The position numbers were made by a program, and so were the translations under genes. The notes under the pieces were generated by a model. It was not told where the DNA came from, searched no databases, and was given only the letters and a program-made list of their open reading frames with translations. Below, piece by piece: positions 16,802 to 24,765 of a stretch of DNA of 36,660 bases. Origin of the DNA: Schlegelella_A sp035995885 (GTDB lineage: Bacteria > Pseudomonadota > Gammaproteobacteria > Burkholderiales > Burkholderiaceae_C); assembly GCA_035995885.1 (NCBI GenBank), contig DASYKC010000090.1:1-36660 (forward strand), in the 5' to 3' direction. Each line of letters opens with the position of its first letter. The stretch's first letter is position 1.

Positions 16802-17986
16802 ATGAACCATCGTCTGGCCGCGGCGGCGCTGCTCGCGCTCGCCACTCTCGTCGGCTGTGCCGTCGCCCCCGCGCCTTCGGGCAAGCGCGCCCTGATGATC
16901 GTCGGCAACGACGAGAAGCAGGGCTGGAACGACGCCGGCGCCGTCGTCATCGGCGCGCCCGGCCGCGACACCGTCGCGGTGATCGACATCGGCAGCGATC
17001 CGCTCGCGCCGAAGACGATCGTCAGCCTGCCGCTGATGAACACCATCGCCGGGCCGCCGGTCAACCTCGCGATCACGCCGGACGAGGGGCTGGCGCTGGT
17101 TGCCAACTCGCTCAACGTCGTCGACGAGGGCGGCGTCCTCAAGCAGGTTCCGGACAACCGACTGTGGGTGATCGACCTCAGCGCCGATCCGCCCCGGCTG
17201 ATCGACACCATCGCTGTCGGCAAGCAGCCGTCCGGCCTGTCGATCAACCGGGCCGGCACGCTGGCGCTGATCGCCAACCGCGCCGACGGCTCGATCAACG
17301 TCCTGCGCATCACCGGCAAGAAGGTCGAGCTGATCGACACCGTCGTCATCGGCGAGCAGGTCTCGCACGTCGTCTTCACGCCAGACGGCAAGCGCGCGCT
17401 CGCGACCAAGTTCCCCGGCCACAAGGTCGCGGTGCTCGACGTCGCCGGCGAGAAGGTCACGTACGGCAAGTACGACATGGCAGTTGGCCTTTGGCCGTAC
17501 AACATCGACGTCACGCCCGACGGCAAGCTCGCGCTCACCGCCGACAACGGCAACTCCGGCGCCGCCGACGGCCACATCGACACCGTGAGCGTGATCGACC
17601 TCGAGCAGTCGCCGCCTCGGGTGATCGACAAGGTCGTCGTCGGCGACGGTCCCGAGGGCCTGGCGATCAGCCCGACCGGCCGCATGGCCGTCGCCTTGCT
17701 CCTGCGCGGCAGCAACGCGGCCAAGAACGCCTTCTTCTACAACAAGAACGGCAGCGTCGTGGCGATGCGGATCGACGGCAAGACCGTGACCAGGACCAAC
17801 GAGATCGAGGTCGGCGGCCTCCCCGAGGGCGTCGTCTTCAGCGACGATGGGCGCTATCTCTACGTCGGCAACTTCATCACCCAGGACGTCTCGATCCTGC
17901 GCATCGACGGCGATCGCCTGGTCGATACCGGCAAGCGCTTCTCGCTCGCCGGCCACCCGGCGTCGATGCGCGGCCGGACACGCTGA
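16802..17986 (+). CDS. Beta-propeller lipoprotein (YncE/lactonase-like fold)
   Basis: A 394-residue exported protein. The N-terminus is a lipoprotein signal: MNHR, a hydrophobic core, then TLVGC with the lipidated cysteine at C19. The mature part consists of repeated propeller blades, each with a TPDG/SDDG turn and a V.VID strand pair (for example FTPDGKRALATKF, VTPDGKLALTADN, FSDDGRYLYVGNF). This matches YncE-like or 3-carboxymuconate-cyclase-like seven-bladed propellers. No catalytic residues can be assigned, so ligand binding or scaffolding in the periplasm is as likely as catalysis. It follows the YihY gene by 28 bp on the same strand. Not tied to a pathway. Confidence 0.8.
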   Translation: MNHRLAAAALLALATLVGCAVAPAPSGKRALMIVGNDEKQGWNDAGAVVIGAPGRDTVAVIDIGSDPLAPKTIVSLPLMNTIAGPPVNLAITPDEGLALVANSLNVVDEGGVLKQVPDNRLWVIDLSADPPRLIDTIAVGKQPSGLSINRAGTLALIANRADGSINVLRITGKKVELIDTVVIGEQVSHVVFTPDGKRALATKFPGHKVAVLDVAGEKVTYGKYDMAVGLWPYNIDVTPDGKLALTADNGNSGAADGHIDTVSVIDLEQSPPRVIDKVVVGDGPEGLAISPTGRMAVALLLRGSNAAKNAFFYNKNGSVVAMRIDGKTVTRTNEIEVGGLPEGVVFSDDGRYLYVGNFITQDVSILRIDGDRLVDTGKRFSLAGHPASMRGRTR

Positions 17987-17998
17987 CGACGGCCGCGC
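17968..17998. terminator. Terminator-like inverted repeat between convergent genes
   Basis: An 8-bp perfect stem GCGCGGCC/GGCCGCGC with a 15-base loop spans the stop codon of the lipoprotein gene and precedes the convergent AlkB stop at 18018. The placement suits transcription termination, but there is no T-tract on either strand, so intrinsic activity is doubtful. Confidence 0.3.
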
Positions 17999-18017
17999 TG
18001 CGACGCGGCGCGGCGCC

Positions 18018-18659
18018 TCAGCCGCGCCCGCCGCGGCGCATACCGAGCGCCGAGCGGGTGCGAAAGGTGATCGAGTAGCGCAGCGCCGGCGTCGGCGCGA
18101 CGCTGTGCTGCCAGCCCCAGCGCGCCTCGGCGCGCAGCACGTAGGCGGAGCGCGGCGCGAGCTCGAGCGACAGCACGTCGGCCTTCTTCGGCTGCACCGG
18201 CGGATAGCGGCGAAAGCGCATCCGCGCCGTCCCCGCGAGCGAGATGCCGACGACGGTCTCGAAGTCGGGGACGTCGCGATGCCAGCCGAGCGGAACGCCG
18301 GGCTGGTACTCGGCGACGAGCGCGCTCGACAGCGCCTCGGGCGCCTCGCCGACCCACGCCGCGGCCTTCGCGCGCAACGGCTCGAGCGCCGCCGGCAACG
18401 GCGGCCCCGGCAAGAGCTGGTTGTCGTCGAAGTCATAGGCGGTGCCGAAGTGGGCGACGCGGCGCCGCGCCGTGTAGCCCTTGTAGCGAGCCTCGTGCAG
18501 CGGCAGCGTCGCGATCAGGGCGAGCAGCCCGGCCTCTTCGCCGGCGTCGATGAAGTCGATGCGATAGTCCCAGCCGGGCGGCAAGGGCGGCCCCGGCGGC
18601 GCCGGCGGTTCGCCGAAGAGCGCGAGCTGGTCGGCGGCAGCAATGTTCACGCGAATCAT
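18018..18659 (-). CDS. AlkB-like 2-oxoglutarate/Fe(II)-dependent dioxygenase
   Basis: A 213-residue AlkB-family protein; such enzymes oxidatively remove alkyl groups from nucleic acid bases or other substrates, using 2-oxoglutarate and Fe(II). The iron triad is H127 and D129 (GWHRD) plus H185 (WQHSV). The 2-oxoglutarate motif RxxxxxR is R194-R200 (RYSITFR). The nucleotide-recognition-lid region KGYTARRRVAHFG is present. ATG 18659 was chosen because the upstream open frame is an Arg-rich shadow. It is convergent with the lipoprotein gene and divergent from the thioesterase pair. There is no ada or ogt nearby, so a role in the adaptive response is not supported by context. DNA repair versus another substrate cannot be decided. 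Confidence 0.87.
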   Translation of the reverse strand: MIRVNIAAADQLALFGEPPAPPGPPLPPGWDYRIDFIDAGEEAGLLALIATLPLHEARYKGYTARRRVAHFGTAYDFDDNQLLPGPPLPAALEPLRAKAAAWVGEAPEALSSALVAEYQPGVPLGWHRDVPDFETVVGISLAGTARMRFRRYPPVQPKKADVLSLELAPRSAYVLRAEARWGWQHSVAPTPALRYSITFRTRSALGMRRGGRG

Positions 18660-18751
18660 TGTGGCGGCGTCGCCGCGTTGTCGCCGGCGCGACCGGCATG
18701 GCCCTGGCGCCGTCGCATCATCGACGCCTGTTCCCTTCAGGGAGTCGACAG

Positions 18752-19234
18752 ATGGCCGACGGAGAAGCAGGCGCGACGCGCGCCGATGTCGCGGCATTGA
18801 GCGCGACCGCGGCCTTCAACAACTGGGCGGATTTCGAGGTCGTCGCGGCGGCCGACGGCCGCGCCGAGCTGAGGCTGCCGTGGCGCACCGACCTCGGCCA
18901 GTACGCCGGCTTTCTTCACGCCGCGATGATCGGCGGCATGATCGATACCGCCTGCGGCTTCGCCGCGTTCACGGTGAGCGGCCATGTCCTCGCCTCGCAC
19001 ATCTCCGTGAATTGCCTCGCGCCCGCGGCGGGCGACGCCTTCGTCGCGCGGGCGCGTGTCGTCAAGGCCGGGCGACGCCAGGTCTTCGCCTGCGCCGAGC
19101 TGTTCGCGCTGCGCGGCGACCAGGAGCGTCTCGTCGCCACCGGCGACGTGATCCTGGTGCCGCTGGCCGGGTCGGAATCCCCGTCGACCCGCGCTGCCGC
19201 CGCTGGAGGGCGGACCGATGCATCCGTTCGATGA
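18752..19234 (+). CDS. PaaI-like hotdog-fold thioesterase
   Basis: A 160-residue single hotdog-domain protein of the PaaI type, which hydrolyses acyl-CoA thioesters as tetramers. The signature helix region is YAGFLHAAMIGGMIDTACGF (about residues 51-70), followed by HISVNCLAPAAGDAFVARAR. The start ATG at 18752 has AGGGAG about 8 bases upstream; the longer open frame is not preferred. Its 3' end overlaps the next thioesterase gene by 17 bp, so the two are almost certainly co-expressed. The acyl substrate is unknown. Confidence 0.87.
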   Translation: MADGEAGATRADVAALSATAAFNNWADFEVVAAADGRAELRLPWRTDLGQYAGFLHAAMIGGMIDTACGFAAFTVSGHVLASHISVNCLAPAAGDAFVARARVVKAGRRQVFACAELFALRGDQERLVATGDVILVPLAGSESPSTRAAAAGGRTDASVR

Positions 19235-20036
19235 AGCGACCGCGCTCGCCGGCGCGCCCGGCGCTCCCGTGCGCCGCGGTCGCACCAGCGACGCCTACTG
19301 GACCTTCATCAGCCCCTTCGGCGGCGTGTCGGCGGCGACGGCGCTGCGCGCCGTCCTCGAGCACCCGGAGCGCGCCGGCGATCCGCTTGCCGTCACGGTC
19401 AACTTCTGCGCGCCGATCGAGCGCGGCGAGTTCGCGGTCCACGTCCGCCGCGCCCGCGCCAACCGCTCGAGCCAGCACTGGCAGGTCGAGTTCCGCCAGG
19501 GCGCGAGCGAAGACGCCGTCCTGACGGCGAGCATCGTCACCGCCGCGCGGCGCGACAGCTGGCAGCACCAGCCGGCGCGCGCGCCGGCATTGCCGCCGTT
19601 CGAGACCCTGCCGGCGTTCGACAACCGCGCCTCGCTCTCGTGGGTGGCGCAGTACGGCTTTCGCTTCGCCGAAGGCATTCCGGCGCTCGGCGCGGAAACG
19701 ATCCCCGAGCCGCCGCGTTCGGCGCGCTCGCTGCTCTGGCTCCAGGACCGTGTGCCGCGCGCGCTCGACTTCCTCTCGCTGCTGGCGATGAGCGATGCCT
19801 TCTTCGGCCGCATCTTCCAGGTGATCGGCCGCATCCCGCCATTCGGCACGGTGTCGATGACGACGTATTTCCACGCCGGCGCCGACGAGCTCGCGGCGAA
19901 CGACACGGCGCCCCTGGCCGCCGTCGCCGATGCCCGGGTCTTTCATCGCAGCTTCTGCGACCAGAACGCCGAGCTATACGGTGCAGGCGGCGGGCTCCTC
20001 GCGACTTCGGCGCAGATCGCCTACTTCCGCGTCTAG
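19218..20036 (+). CDS. TesB-like double-hotdog acyl-CoA thioesterase
   Basis: A 272-residue protein matching the acyl-CoA thioesterase (4HBT_3/TesB-like) family, with two tandem hotdog domains. The N-terminal domain begins SDAYWTFISPFGGVSAATAL, followed by the strand DPLAVTVNFCAPIERGEF. The C-terminal domain ends VFHRSFCDQNAELYGAGGGL then LATSAQIAYFRV, a typical end for the family. The start overlaps the preceding PaaI-like gene by 17 bp. Two adjacent thioesterases of different size suggest acyl-CoA turnover with complementary substrate ranges (inference). The gene ends 15 bp from the convergent fhs stop. Confidence 0.85.
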   Translation: MHPFDEATALAGAPGAPVRRGRTSDAYWTFISPFGGVSAATALRAVLEHPERAGDPLAVTVNFCAPIERGEFAVHVRRARANRSSQHWQVEFRQGASEDAVLTASIVTAARRDSWQHQPARAPALPPFETLPAFDNRASLSWVAQYGFRFAEGIPALGAETIPEPPRSARSLLWLQDRVPRALDFLSLLAMSDAFFGRIFQVIGRIPPFGTVSMTTYFHAGADELAANDTAPLAAVADARVFHRSFCDQNAELYGAGGGLLATSAQIAYFRV

Positions 20037-20051
20037 GTCCGCGGCGCGGCG

Positions 20052-21737
20052 CTAGAACAGGCCGTCGATCTCGCCGGTCGCGTTGACGAAGATGCCGTGC
20101 GCCGCCGGCTCGGCCGGCAGGCCCGGCATGGTCATGATGTCGCCGCAGATCGCGACGATGAAGCCGGCGCCCGCGGCCAGCCGCACCTCGCGCACCGGCA
20201 GCACGTGGCCCGACGGCGCGCCGAGCAGCTTGGGGTCGGCGGAGAACGAGACCTGCGTCTTGGCCATGCAGATCGGCAGCGCGCCGTAGCCGGCCGCCGC
20301 GAAGCCGTCGAGGTCCGCGCTCGCCTTGTGGCTGAAGGCGACCTCGCCGGCACCGTAGATGCGCGTCGCGATCGTGCGGATCTTGTCGGCGAGCGGCAGG
20401 GCGTCGTCGTAGAGCGGCGCGAAGCGCGCTTCGCCCGACTCGCAGCGGGCGACGACGCAACGCGCGAGCTGCTCGGCGCCGGCAGCGCCGTCGGCCCAGT
20501 GCCGGCACTGCACCGCCTCGACCTCGAACTCGGCCTCGCAGATGTCGGCGAGGAGCCGGTGCTCGGCGTCGCTGTCGGACGTGAAGTGGTTGATGGCGAC
20601 GATCACCGGAACGCCGAAGCCGCGCACGTTGCGGACGTGGCGGCCGAGGTTGACCATGCCGGCCTGGAGCGCGCCGAGGTTCTCCCTGGCGAGGTCGGCG
20701 ACGGCGACGCCGCCGTTGTACTTGAGCGCGCGCACAGTCGCGACGATCACCGCGGCGTCGGGCCTCAGTCCCGCCTGCCGGCACTTGATGTCGAAGAACT
20801 TCTCGGCGCCGAGGTCGGCGCCGAAGCCGGCCTCGGTGACGGCGTAGTCGCCGAGCTTGAGCGCCGCCCGCGTCGCGATCACCGAGTTGCAGCCGTGCGC
20901 GATGTTGGCGAACGGGCCGCCGTGGATCAGCGCCGGCGAGCCTTCGATCGTCTGCACGAGGTTGGGCTTGATCGCGTCCTTGAGCAGCGCGGTCATCGCT
21001 CCCGCCGCCTTCAGCGCGCCCGCCGTCACCGGCTGCCAGCGCCGCGTGTAGCCGACGACGATGCGGGCGAGCCGCTCCTCGAGGTCGGCGAGGTCGTCGG
21101 CGAGGCACAGGCACGCCATCACTTCCGAGGCGACGGTGATGTCGAAGCCGCTCTCGCGCGCGAAGCCGTTCGCGCCCGGCCCCGACACGCCGCCGAGGCC
21201 GACGGTGACGCTGCGCAAGGCGCGGTCGTTCATGTCGGCGACGCGGCGCCAGGCGATGCGGCGGGTGTCGATCTCGAGCGCGTTGCCCCAGTAGACGTGG
21301 TTGTCGACGAGCGCGGCAAGCAGGTTGTGCGCCGAGGTGATGGCGTGGAAGTCGCCGGTGAAGTGCAGGTTGATGCGCTCCATCGGCATCACCTGCGAGC
21401 GGCCGCCGCCGGTCGCGCCGCCCTTGGCGCCGAAGACCGGCCCGAGCGAGGGCTCGCGCAGGGCGATGACGGCGCGCTTGCCGATCCGGTTGAGCGCGTC
21501 GCCGAGGCCGATCGTCGTCGTCGTCTTGCCTTCGCCGGCCGGCGTCGGATTGATCGCGGTCACGAGCACCAGCTTGCCGTCGGAGCGATCGTGGAGCGAG
21601 TCGATGTAGCTTCGCTCGAGCTTGGCGATGTGCTTGCCGTGGAAGTCGAGGGCATCGAGCGGGATGCCGGCGCCCTCGGCGACTTCGGCGATCGGGCGGA
21701 GGCGGCTGGCGCGGGCGATGGCGAGGTCGTGCGACAT
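20052..21737 (-). CDS. fhs: Formate-tetrahydrofolate ligase
   Basis: Fhs (561 aa) makes 10-formyltetrahydrofolate from formate, ATP and tetrahydrofolate. The P-loop-like motif TPAGEGKTTTTIGL starts at T65; EPSLGPVFGAKGGATGGGRS, MERINLHFTGDFHAI and HGGPFANIAHGCNSV are family blocks, and the C-terminus DIMTMPGLPAEPAA is characteristic. Length is normal (about 555-560). ATG 21737 matches the family N-terminus; the open frame upstream is not used. The bases before this ATG are pyrimidine-rich with no SD. No folD or purU is adjacent. Links to one-carbon metabolism elsewhere in the window are limited to the GcvT-domain protein at the end. Confidence 0.96.
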   Translation of the reverse strand: MSHDLAIARASRLRPIAEVAEGAGIPLDALDFHGKHIAKLERSYIDSLHDRSDGKLVLVTAINPTPAGEGKTTTTIGLGDALNRIGKRAVIALREPSLGPVFGAKGGATGGGRSQVMPMERINLHFTGDFHAITSAHNLLAALVDNHVYWGNALEIDTRRIAWRRVADMNDRALRSVTVGLGGVSGPGANGFARESGFDITVASEVMACLCLADDLADLEERLARIVVGYTRRWQPVTAGALKAAGAMTALLKDAIKPNLVQTIEGSPALIHGGPFANIAHGCNSVIATRAALKLGDYAVTEAGFGADLGAEKFFDIKCRQAGLRPDAAVIVATVRALKYNGGVAVADLARENLGALQAGMVNLGRHVRNVRGFGVPVIVAINHFTSDSDAEHRLLADICEAEFEVEAVQCRHWADGAAGAEQLARCVVARCESGEARFAPLYDDALPLADKIRTIATRIYGAGEVAFSHKASADLDGFAAAGYGALPICMAKTQVSFSADPKLLGAPSGHVLPVREVRLAAGAGFIVAICGDIMTMPGLPAEPAAHGIFVNATGEIDGLF

Positions 21738-21854
21738 GAGGAGGAGGCGTGGCAGTCGTCGCCCGAGTGTGGCACGACAATCCGCGCTGCCGGCCGCGCG
21801 CCGGCTGCGCGCGGCGGCGCTATCCTTTCGTCCTTCGCTTCGCCGGTCGACGCC

Positions 21855-22163
21855 ATGCGCCCCCACTGCTCCCACCTCGCCGGCATCCGCACCGTGACGC
21901 CGAGCGCCCTCGGTTGCGAGGAGTGCCTCGCCAGCGGCGAACGCTGGGTCCACTTGCGCATCTGCCGCACCTGCGGCCATGTCGGCTGCTGCGACGACTC
22001 GAAGAACAAGCACGCGACGCGTCACTTCCACGCGACCTCGCACCCGATCATCGAAGGCTACGACCCGCCCGAAGGCTGGGGCTGGTGCTACGTCGACGAA
22101 GTCGACTTCGACCTCAGCGACCGCAAGACGCCGCACAACGGGCCGATCCCGCGCTACGCCTGA
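21855..22163 (+). CDS. UBP-type zinc finger domain protein
   Basis: A 102-residue protein consisting almost only of a zf-UBP (ZnF-UBP) domain, a fold best known from eukaryotic deubiquitinases but also found as stand-alone bacterial proteins. Candidate zinc ligands are C5, H7, C21, C24, C37, C40, C45, H53, H57 and H63; the core is CEECLASGERWVHLRICRTC then GHVGCCDDS, and HATRHFHATSHPI. Start ATG 21855 is followed directly by the first ligands. It is divergent from fhs (117 bp between starts) and 30 bp ahead of the RraA-like gene. The bacterial function is unknown. Confidence 0.87.
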   Translation: MRPHCSHLAGIRTVTPSALGCEECLASGERWVHLRICRTCGHVGCCDDSKNKHATRHFHATSHPIIEGYDPPEGWGWCYVDEVDFDLSDRKTPHNGPIPRYA

Positions 22164-22193
22164 CGGCCCTTCTCAACGACCGAGACCGCATCC

Positions 22194-22934
22194 ATGACAT
22201 CGATCGACGTCCTGCCCCTCGACGACGCGACCCGGCAAGCGCTGGCAGGCGTGACGACGGCGACGCTCACCACCGTGCTTCTCAAGAAGGGCCTGCGCAA
22301 CGTCTGGATCCGCGGCGCGCTGCCGCTCGCCGAGCGGCTGCCTTCGCGTCGCGTCGGCCGCGCCTTCACGCTGCGCTTCGTGCCCGCGCGCGAAGACCTG
22401 GCGACGCCGGCGTCGTGGGCGTCGCCGATCTCGACGCGCGCCGCAATCGAGGCGATGCCCGCGGGCGCGATCGCCGTCGTCGACGCGATGGGCACCGTCG
22501 ACGCCGGCATCTTCGGCGACATCCTCTGCGCGCGCATGGCCAGGCGCGGCGTCGCCGCGCTCGTCAGCGACGGCGTCGTGCGCGACCTCGCCGGCGTCCT
22601 CGCCACCGGCCTCGCGGTCTGGTGCCGCGGCACGGCCGCACCGGCATCGGTGAACGGCCTCACCTTCGTCGGCTGGCAGGAGCCGATCGGCTGCGGCGGC
22701 GTCGCCGTGATGCCGAACGACGTGATCGTCGCCGACGGCGACGGCGCGGTCGTGATCCCGGCCGGCCTCGTTGCCGACGTCGTCGCCGCGGCCGTCGAGC
22801 AGGAGCGGCTCGAGGGCTGGATCATGGGCGAGGTCGACGCCGGCGTCACCCTGCCGGGCCTCTATCCCGCCAACGACGCGACGCGCGCGCGCTACGAGGC
22901 CTGGGCCGAAGGCGAAGACAAGGACAAGCGCTGA
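22194..22934 (+). CDS. RraA / HMG-CHA aldolase family protein
   Basis: A 246-residue protein of the RraA-like superfamily, which contains the RNase E inhibitor RraA and class II 4-hydroxy-4-methyl-2-oxoglutarate (HMG/CHA) aldolases. The D-X20-R-D signature linked to divalent metal binding and aldolase/oxaloacetate decarboxylase activity is intact: D109 to R130-D131 (GDILCARMARRG...SDGVVRD). The later GCGGVAVMPNDVIVADGDGA, followed by VVIPAG, is also typical. A lyase on a pyruvate-derived compound therefore fits better than an RNase regulator. It follows the zinc-finger gene by 30 bp and is convergent with the MFS gene. Substrate unknown. Confidence 0.85.
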   Translation: MTSIDVLPLDDATRQALAGVTTATLTTVLLKKGLRNVWIRGALPLAERLPSRRVGRAFTLRFVPAREDLATPASWASPISTRAAIEAMPAGAIAVVDAMGTVDAGIFGDILCARMARRGVAALVSDGVVRDLAGVLATGLAVWCRGTAAPASVNGLTFVGWQEPIGCGGVAVMPNDVIVADGDGAVVIPAGLVADVVAAAVEQERLEGWIMGEVDAGVTLPGLYPANDATRARYEAWAEGEDKDKR

Positions 22935-22965
22935 GGCGCGGCCAAGGCGTCGCGCGACTTCGAGG

Positions 22966-24171
22966 TCAGCGCGCCGGATGCCGCTCCGTGCGCGGGATCC
23001 AGTACCAGAGCACCGCCGCCGCCGCGAAGCCGATCGCGCCGGTGCACGAGATGCCGGCCGCGAGCGAGACCAGGCCGGTCACTGCCGAGAGCAGCGCCGG
23101 TCCCGCGGTCGAGCCGATGTCCGACATCAGGCGCCAGAGGCCGAGGAAGTGGGCGCGGCCGGCGACCGGCGAATAGTCGGCGCCGAGCGTCATGATCATC
23201 CCCGAGCCGATGCCGTTGCCGAAGCCGATCAGGAGCGAGACGAGCAGCAGCGACATCGCGCCGTGCGTCAACGGCGTCAGCATCATCGCCACGCCGATGA
23301 TCAGCATCGACGGCACGGCGACCCAGGCGCGGCCCTTCCTGTCCATCACCTTGCCGGCCGGATAGAAGACGAGCATGTCGATGCCGCCGGCGAGGCCGTA
23401 GATGAGCGACGTCGTCGCCGCGTCGAGGCCGATGCCTTCGGCCCAGAGCGGGATCACCGCCTGGCGCGAGGCGCGCACCGCGGAGACGAGGAGCGCGCCG
23501 ATGCCGACGGTGAGAAAGATCCTGGCGTGGCCGACGCCGACCGAACGCAGCGTCGCTTTGGCGCGGACCGCGGCGAGGTCGGTCACGGCGTCGCTCGGCG
23601 CCTGCGCCGGCAGGTCGGGCATGCGCAGCGCGACCCCGGCCGCGAGCACGAGCGCACCGACGCCGGCCCAGTACGCGCCGCCGATGCCCATGACGTGGAT
23701 CAGCCCGGCGGCGACGAACGGGCCGATGAACAGGCCGATCCGCATGACCCCGCCGAGCGTCGACAGGGCGCGGGCGCGATAGTGGAACGGCACGGTCTCG
23801 GTGAGGTACTTCTGGCGCGCGAGCCCGAACACCGCGCCCGACATGCCGACCATGAAGACGCCGATCGCGAACGCCCACAGGGTCGGCGCGAGGACGCAGA
23901 GCGCCATCGCCAGCGCGCCCCAGACGGCGGCGCCGACGATCGCCCAGCGCTCGCCGTAGCGCGTCGTGATGAGCGACGCCGGGATGTTGGTGACGAGCGA
24001 GCCGATGCCGATCAGCGTCACCATCAGCGCGGCGAGCGCGACCGAGCCGCCGAGCTGGCGCACGGTGAGCGCGATCACCGGCAGGATTGCGCCTTCGCCG
24101 AGGCCGAACAGGAACGACGGACCGAACGCGGGCAGGGCGATCTTGCGCAGGCTGAAGGTGTCGGCGGTCAC
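22966..24171 (-). CDS. MFS transporter
   Basis: A 401-residue major facilitator superfamily permease with about 12 hydrophobic helices in two halves. Recognisable parts are the first helix FLFGLGEGAILPVIALTVRQ, the loop SLITTRYGERWAIV (motif A-like, after helix 2), and the second-half loop FYPAGKVMDRKGRAWV. The start is GTG 24171 (VTADTFSLRKIALPAFG); no SD is clear. No substrate can be inferred; drug or metabolite efflux is common for single-gene MFS proteins like this. It is divergent from doxX-like, with two GC-rich hairpins in between. Confidence 0.88.
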   Translation of the reverse strand: MTADTFSLRKIALPAFGPSFLFGLGEGAILPVIALTVRQLGGSVALAALMVTLIGIGSLVTNIPASLITTRYGERWAIVGAAVWGALAMALCVLAPTLWAFAIGVFMVGMSGAVFGLARQKYLTETVPFHYRARALSTLGGVMRIGLFIGPFVAAGLIHVMGIGGAYWAGVGALVLAAGVALRMPDLPAQAPSDAVTDLAAVRAKATLRSVGVGHARIFLTVGIGALLVSAVRASRQAVIPLWAEGIGLDAATTSLIYGLAGGIDMLVFYPAGKVMDRKGRAWVAVPSMLIIGVAMMLTPLTHGAMSLLLVSLLIGFGNGIGSGMIMTLGADYSPVAGRAHFLGLWRLMSDIGSTAGPALLSAVTGLVSLAAGISCTGAIGFAAAAVLWYWIPRTERHPAR

Positions 24172-24212
24172 GCGGCGTCGGGCGGGAAGGGTGGCGCGAG
24201 CTTAGCCGCAAG

Positions 24213-24241
24213 GCGGCCCGGGCAGCGCCTGACCGGGCCGC
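24213..24241. repeat. 9-bp inverted repeat upstream of DoxX and MFS genes
   Basis: GCGGCCCGG/CCGGGCCGC, a perfect 9-bp stem with an 11-base loop, lies in the 128-bp divergent region between the MFS start and the DoxX start. It could be an operator or a leader hairpin for either gene. Nothing further supports a function. Confidence 0.35.
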
Positions 24242-24256
24242 GCTATCCTCGCGCGC

Positions 24257-24274
24257 AGCCGGCCGGCGCCGGCT
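24257..24274. repeat. 7-bp hairpin just upstream of the DoxX ribosome-binding site
   Basis: AGCCGGC-CGGC-GCCGGCT, a perfect 7-bp stem with a 4-base loop, lies 15 bp before AAGGA (24290-24294) and 26 bp before the DoxX ATG. It is the second hairpin in this intergenic region. Confidence 0.35.
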
Positions 24275-24299
24275 TCCGAACGACCTCCGAAGGAATCCC

Positions 24300-24740
24300 A
24301 TGGCCATGTCCTCGCTCCGTGCGCCGACCGCGCGCGACTCCGCCGGCATCGACGCCGCCCTGCTCATCCTGCGCCTCGCGCTCGGCGTGCTCGTCCTCTT
24401 CCACGGCGTGGCCAAGCTGCCGCCGCCGGACCAGTTCATCGCCGGCGCCCTCGCCAAGGTGGGTCTGCCGTCGGTGCTCAGCTACGGCGTCTACGTCGGC
24501 GAGATCGTCGCCCCGATTCTGCTCATCGTCGGCGTCTGGACGCGCCTGGCGGCGCTCGTGATGGCGATCAACATGATCGCCGCCATCCTGCTCGCCGGCC
24601 TGCCGCACCTGTTCTCGCTCAACGCCAGCGGCGGCTACGCGCTCGAGCTCGAGGCGATCTACCTGTTCACCGCCATTGCCCTCGCGCTCGCCGGCGCCGG
24701 CCGCTACAGCGTCGGCGGCCGCTACGGGCCGATGAACTAG
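24300..24740 (+). CDS. DoxX family membrane protein
   Basis: A 146-residue membrane protein of the DoxX family with four hydrophobic helices. The first helix reads ALLILRLALGVLVLFHGVAK; SYGVYVGEIVAPILLIVGVW and ALELEAIYLFTAIALALAGAG are typical, as is the end GRYSVGGRYG. DoxX-family proteins are poorly characterised, with roles proposed in redox or membrane stress. AAGGA at 24290-24294 lies 5 bp before ATG 24300; ATG 24306 is a possible alternative. It is a single-gene unit, convergent with the binding-protein gene that follows. Confidence 0.87.
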   Translation: MAMSSLRAPTARDSAGIDAALLILRLALGVLVLFHGVAKLPPPDQFIAGALAKVGLPSVLSYGVYVGEIVAPILLIVGVWTRLAALVMAINMIAAILLAGLPHLFSLNASGGYALELEAIYLFTAIALALAGAGRYSVGGRYGPMN

Positions 24741-24765
24741 GGCGGGCCGACGTCGCGAGAGGAAG

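Noticed and set aside
18018..18659. AlkB-like gene as part of an adaptive-response or defence locus
   Set aside because: No ada, ogt, nuclease or other repair or defence gene adjoins it; neighbours are a lipoprotein and thioesterases.
20097..21737. Long plus-strand open frame opposite fhs (the 688-codon frame)
   Set aside because: Only its last 102 codons (21855-22163) encode a real protein, the UBP-type zinc finger; the rest is antisense to fhs.
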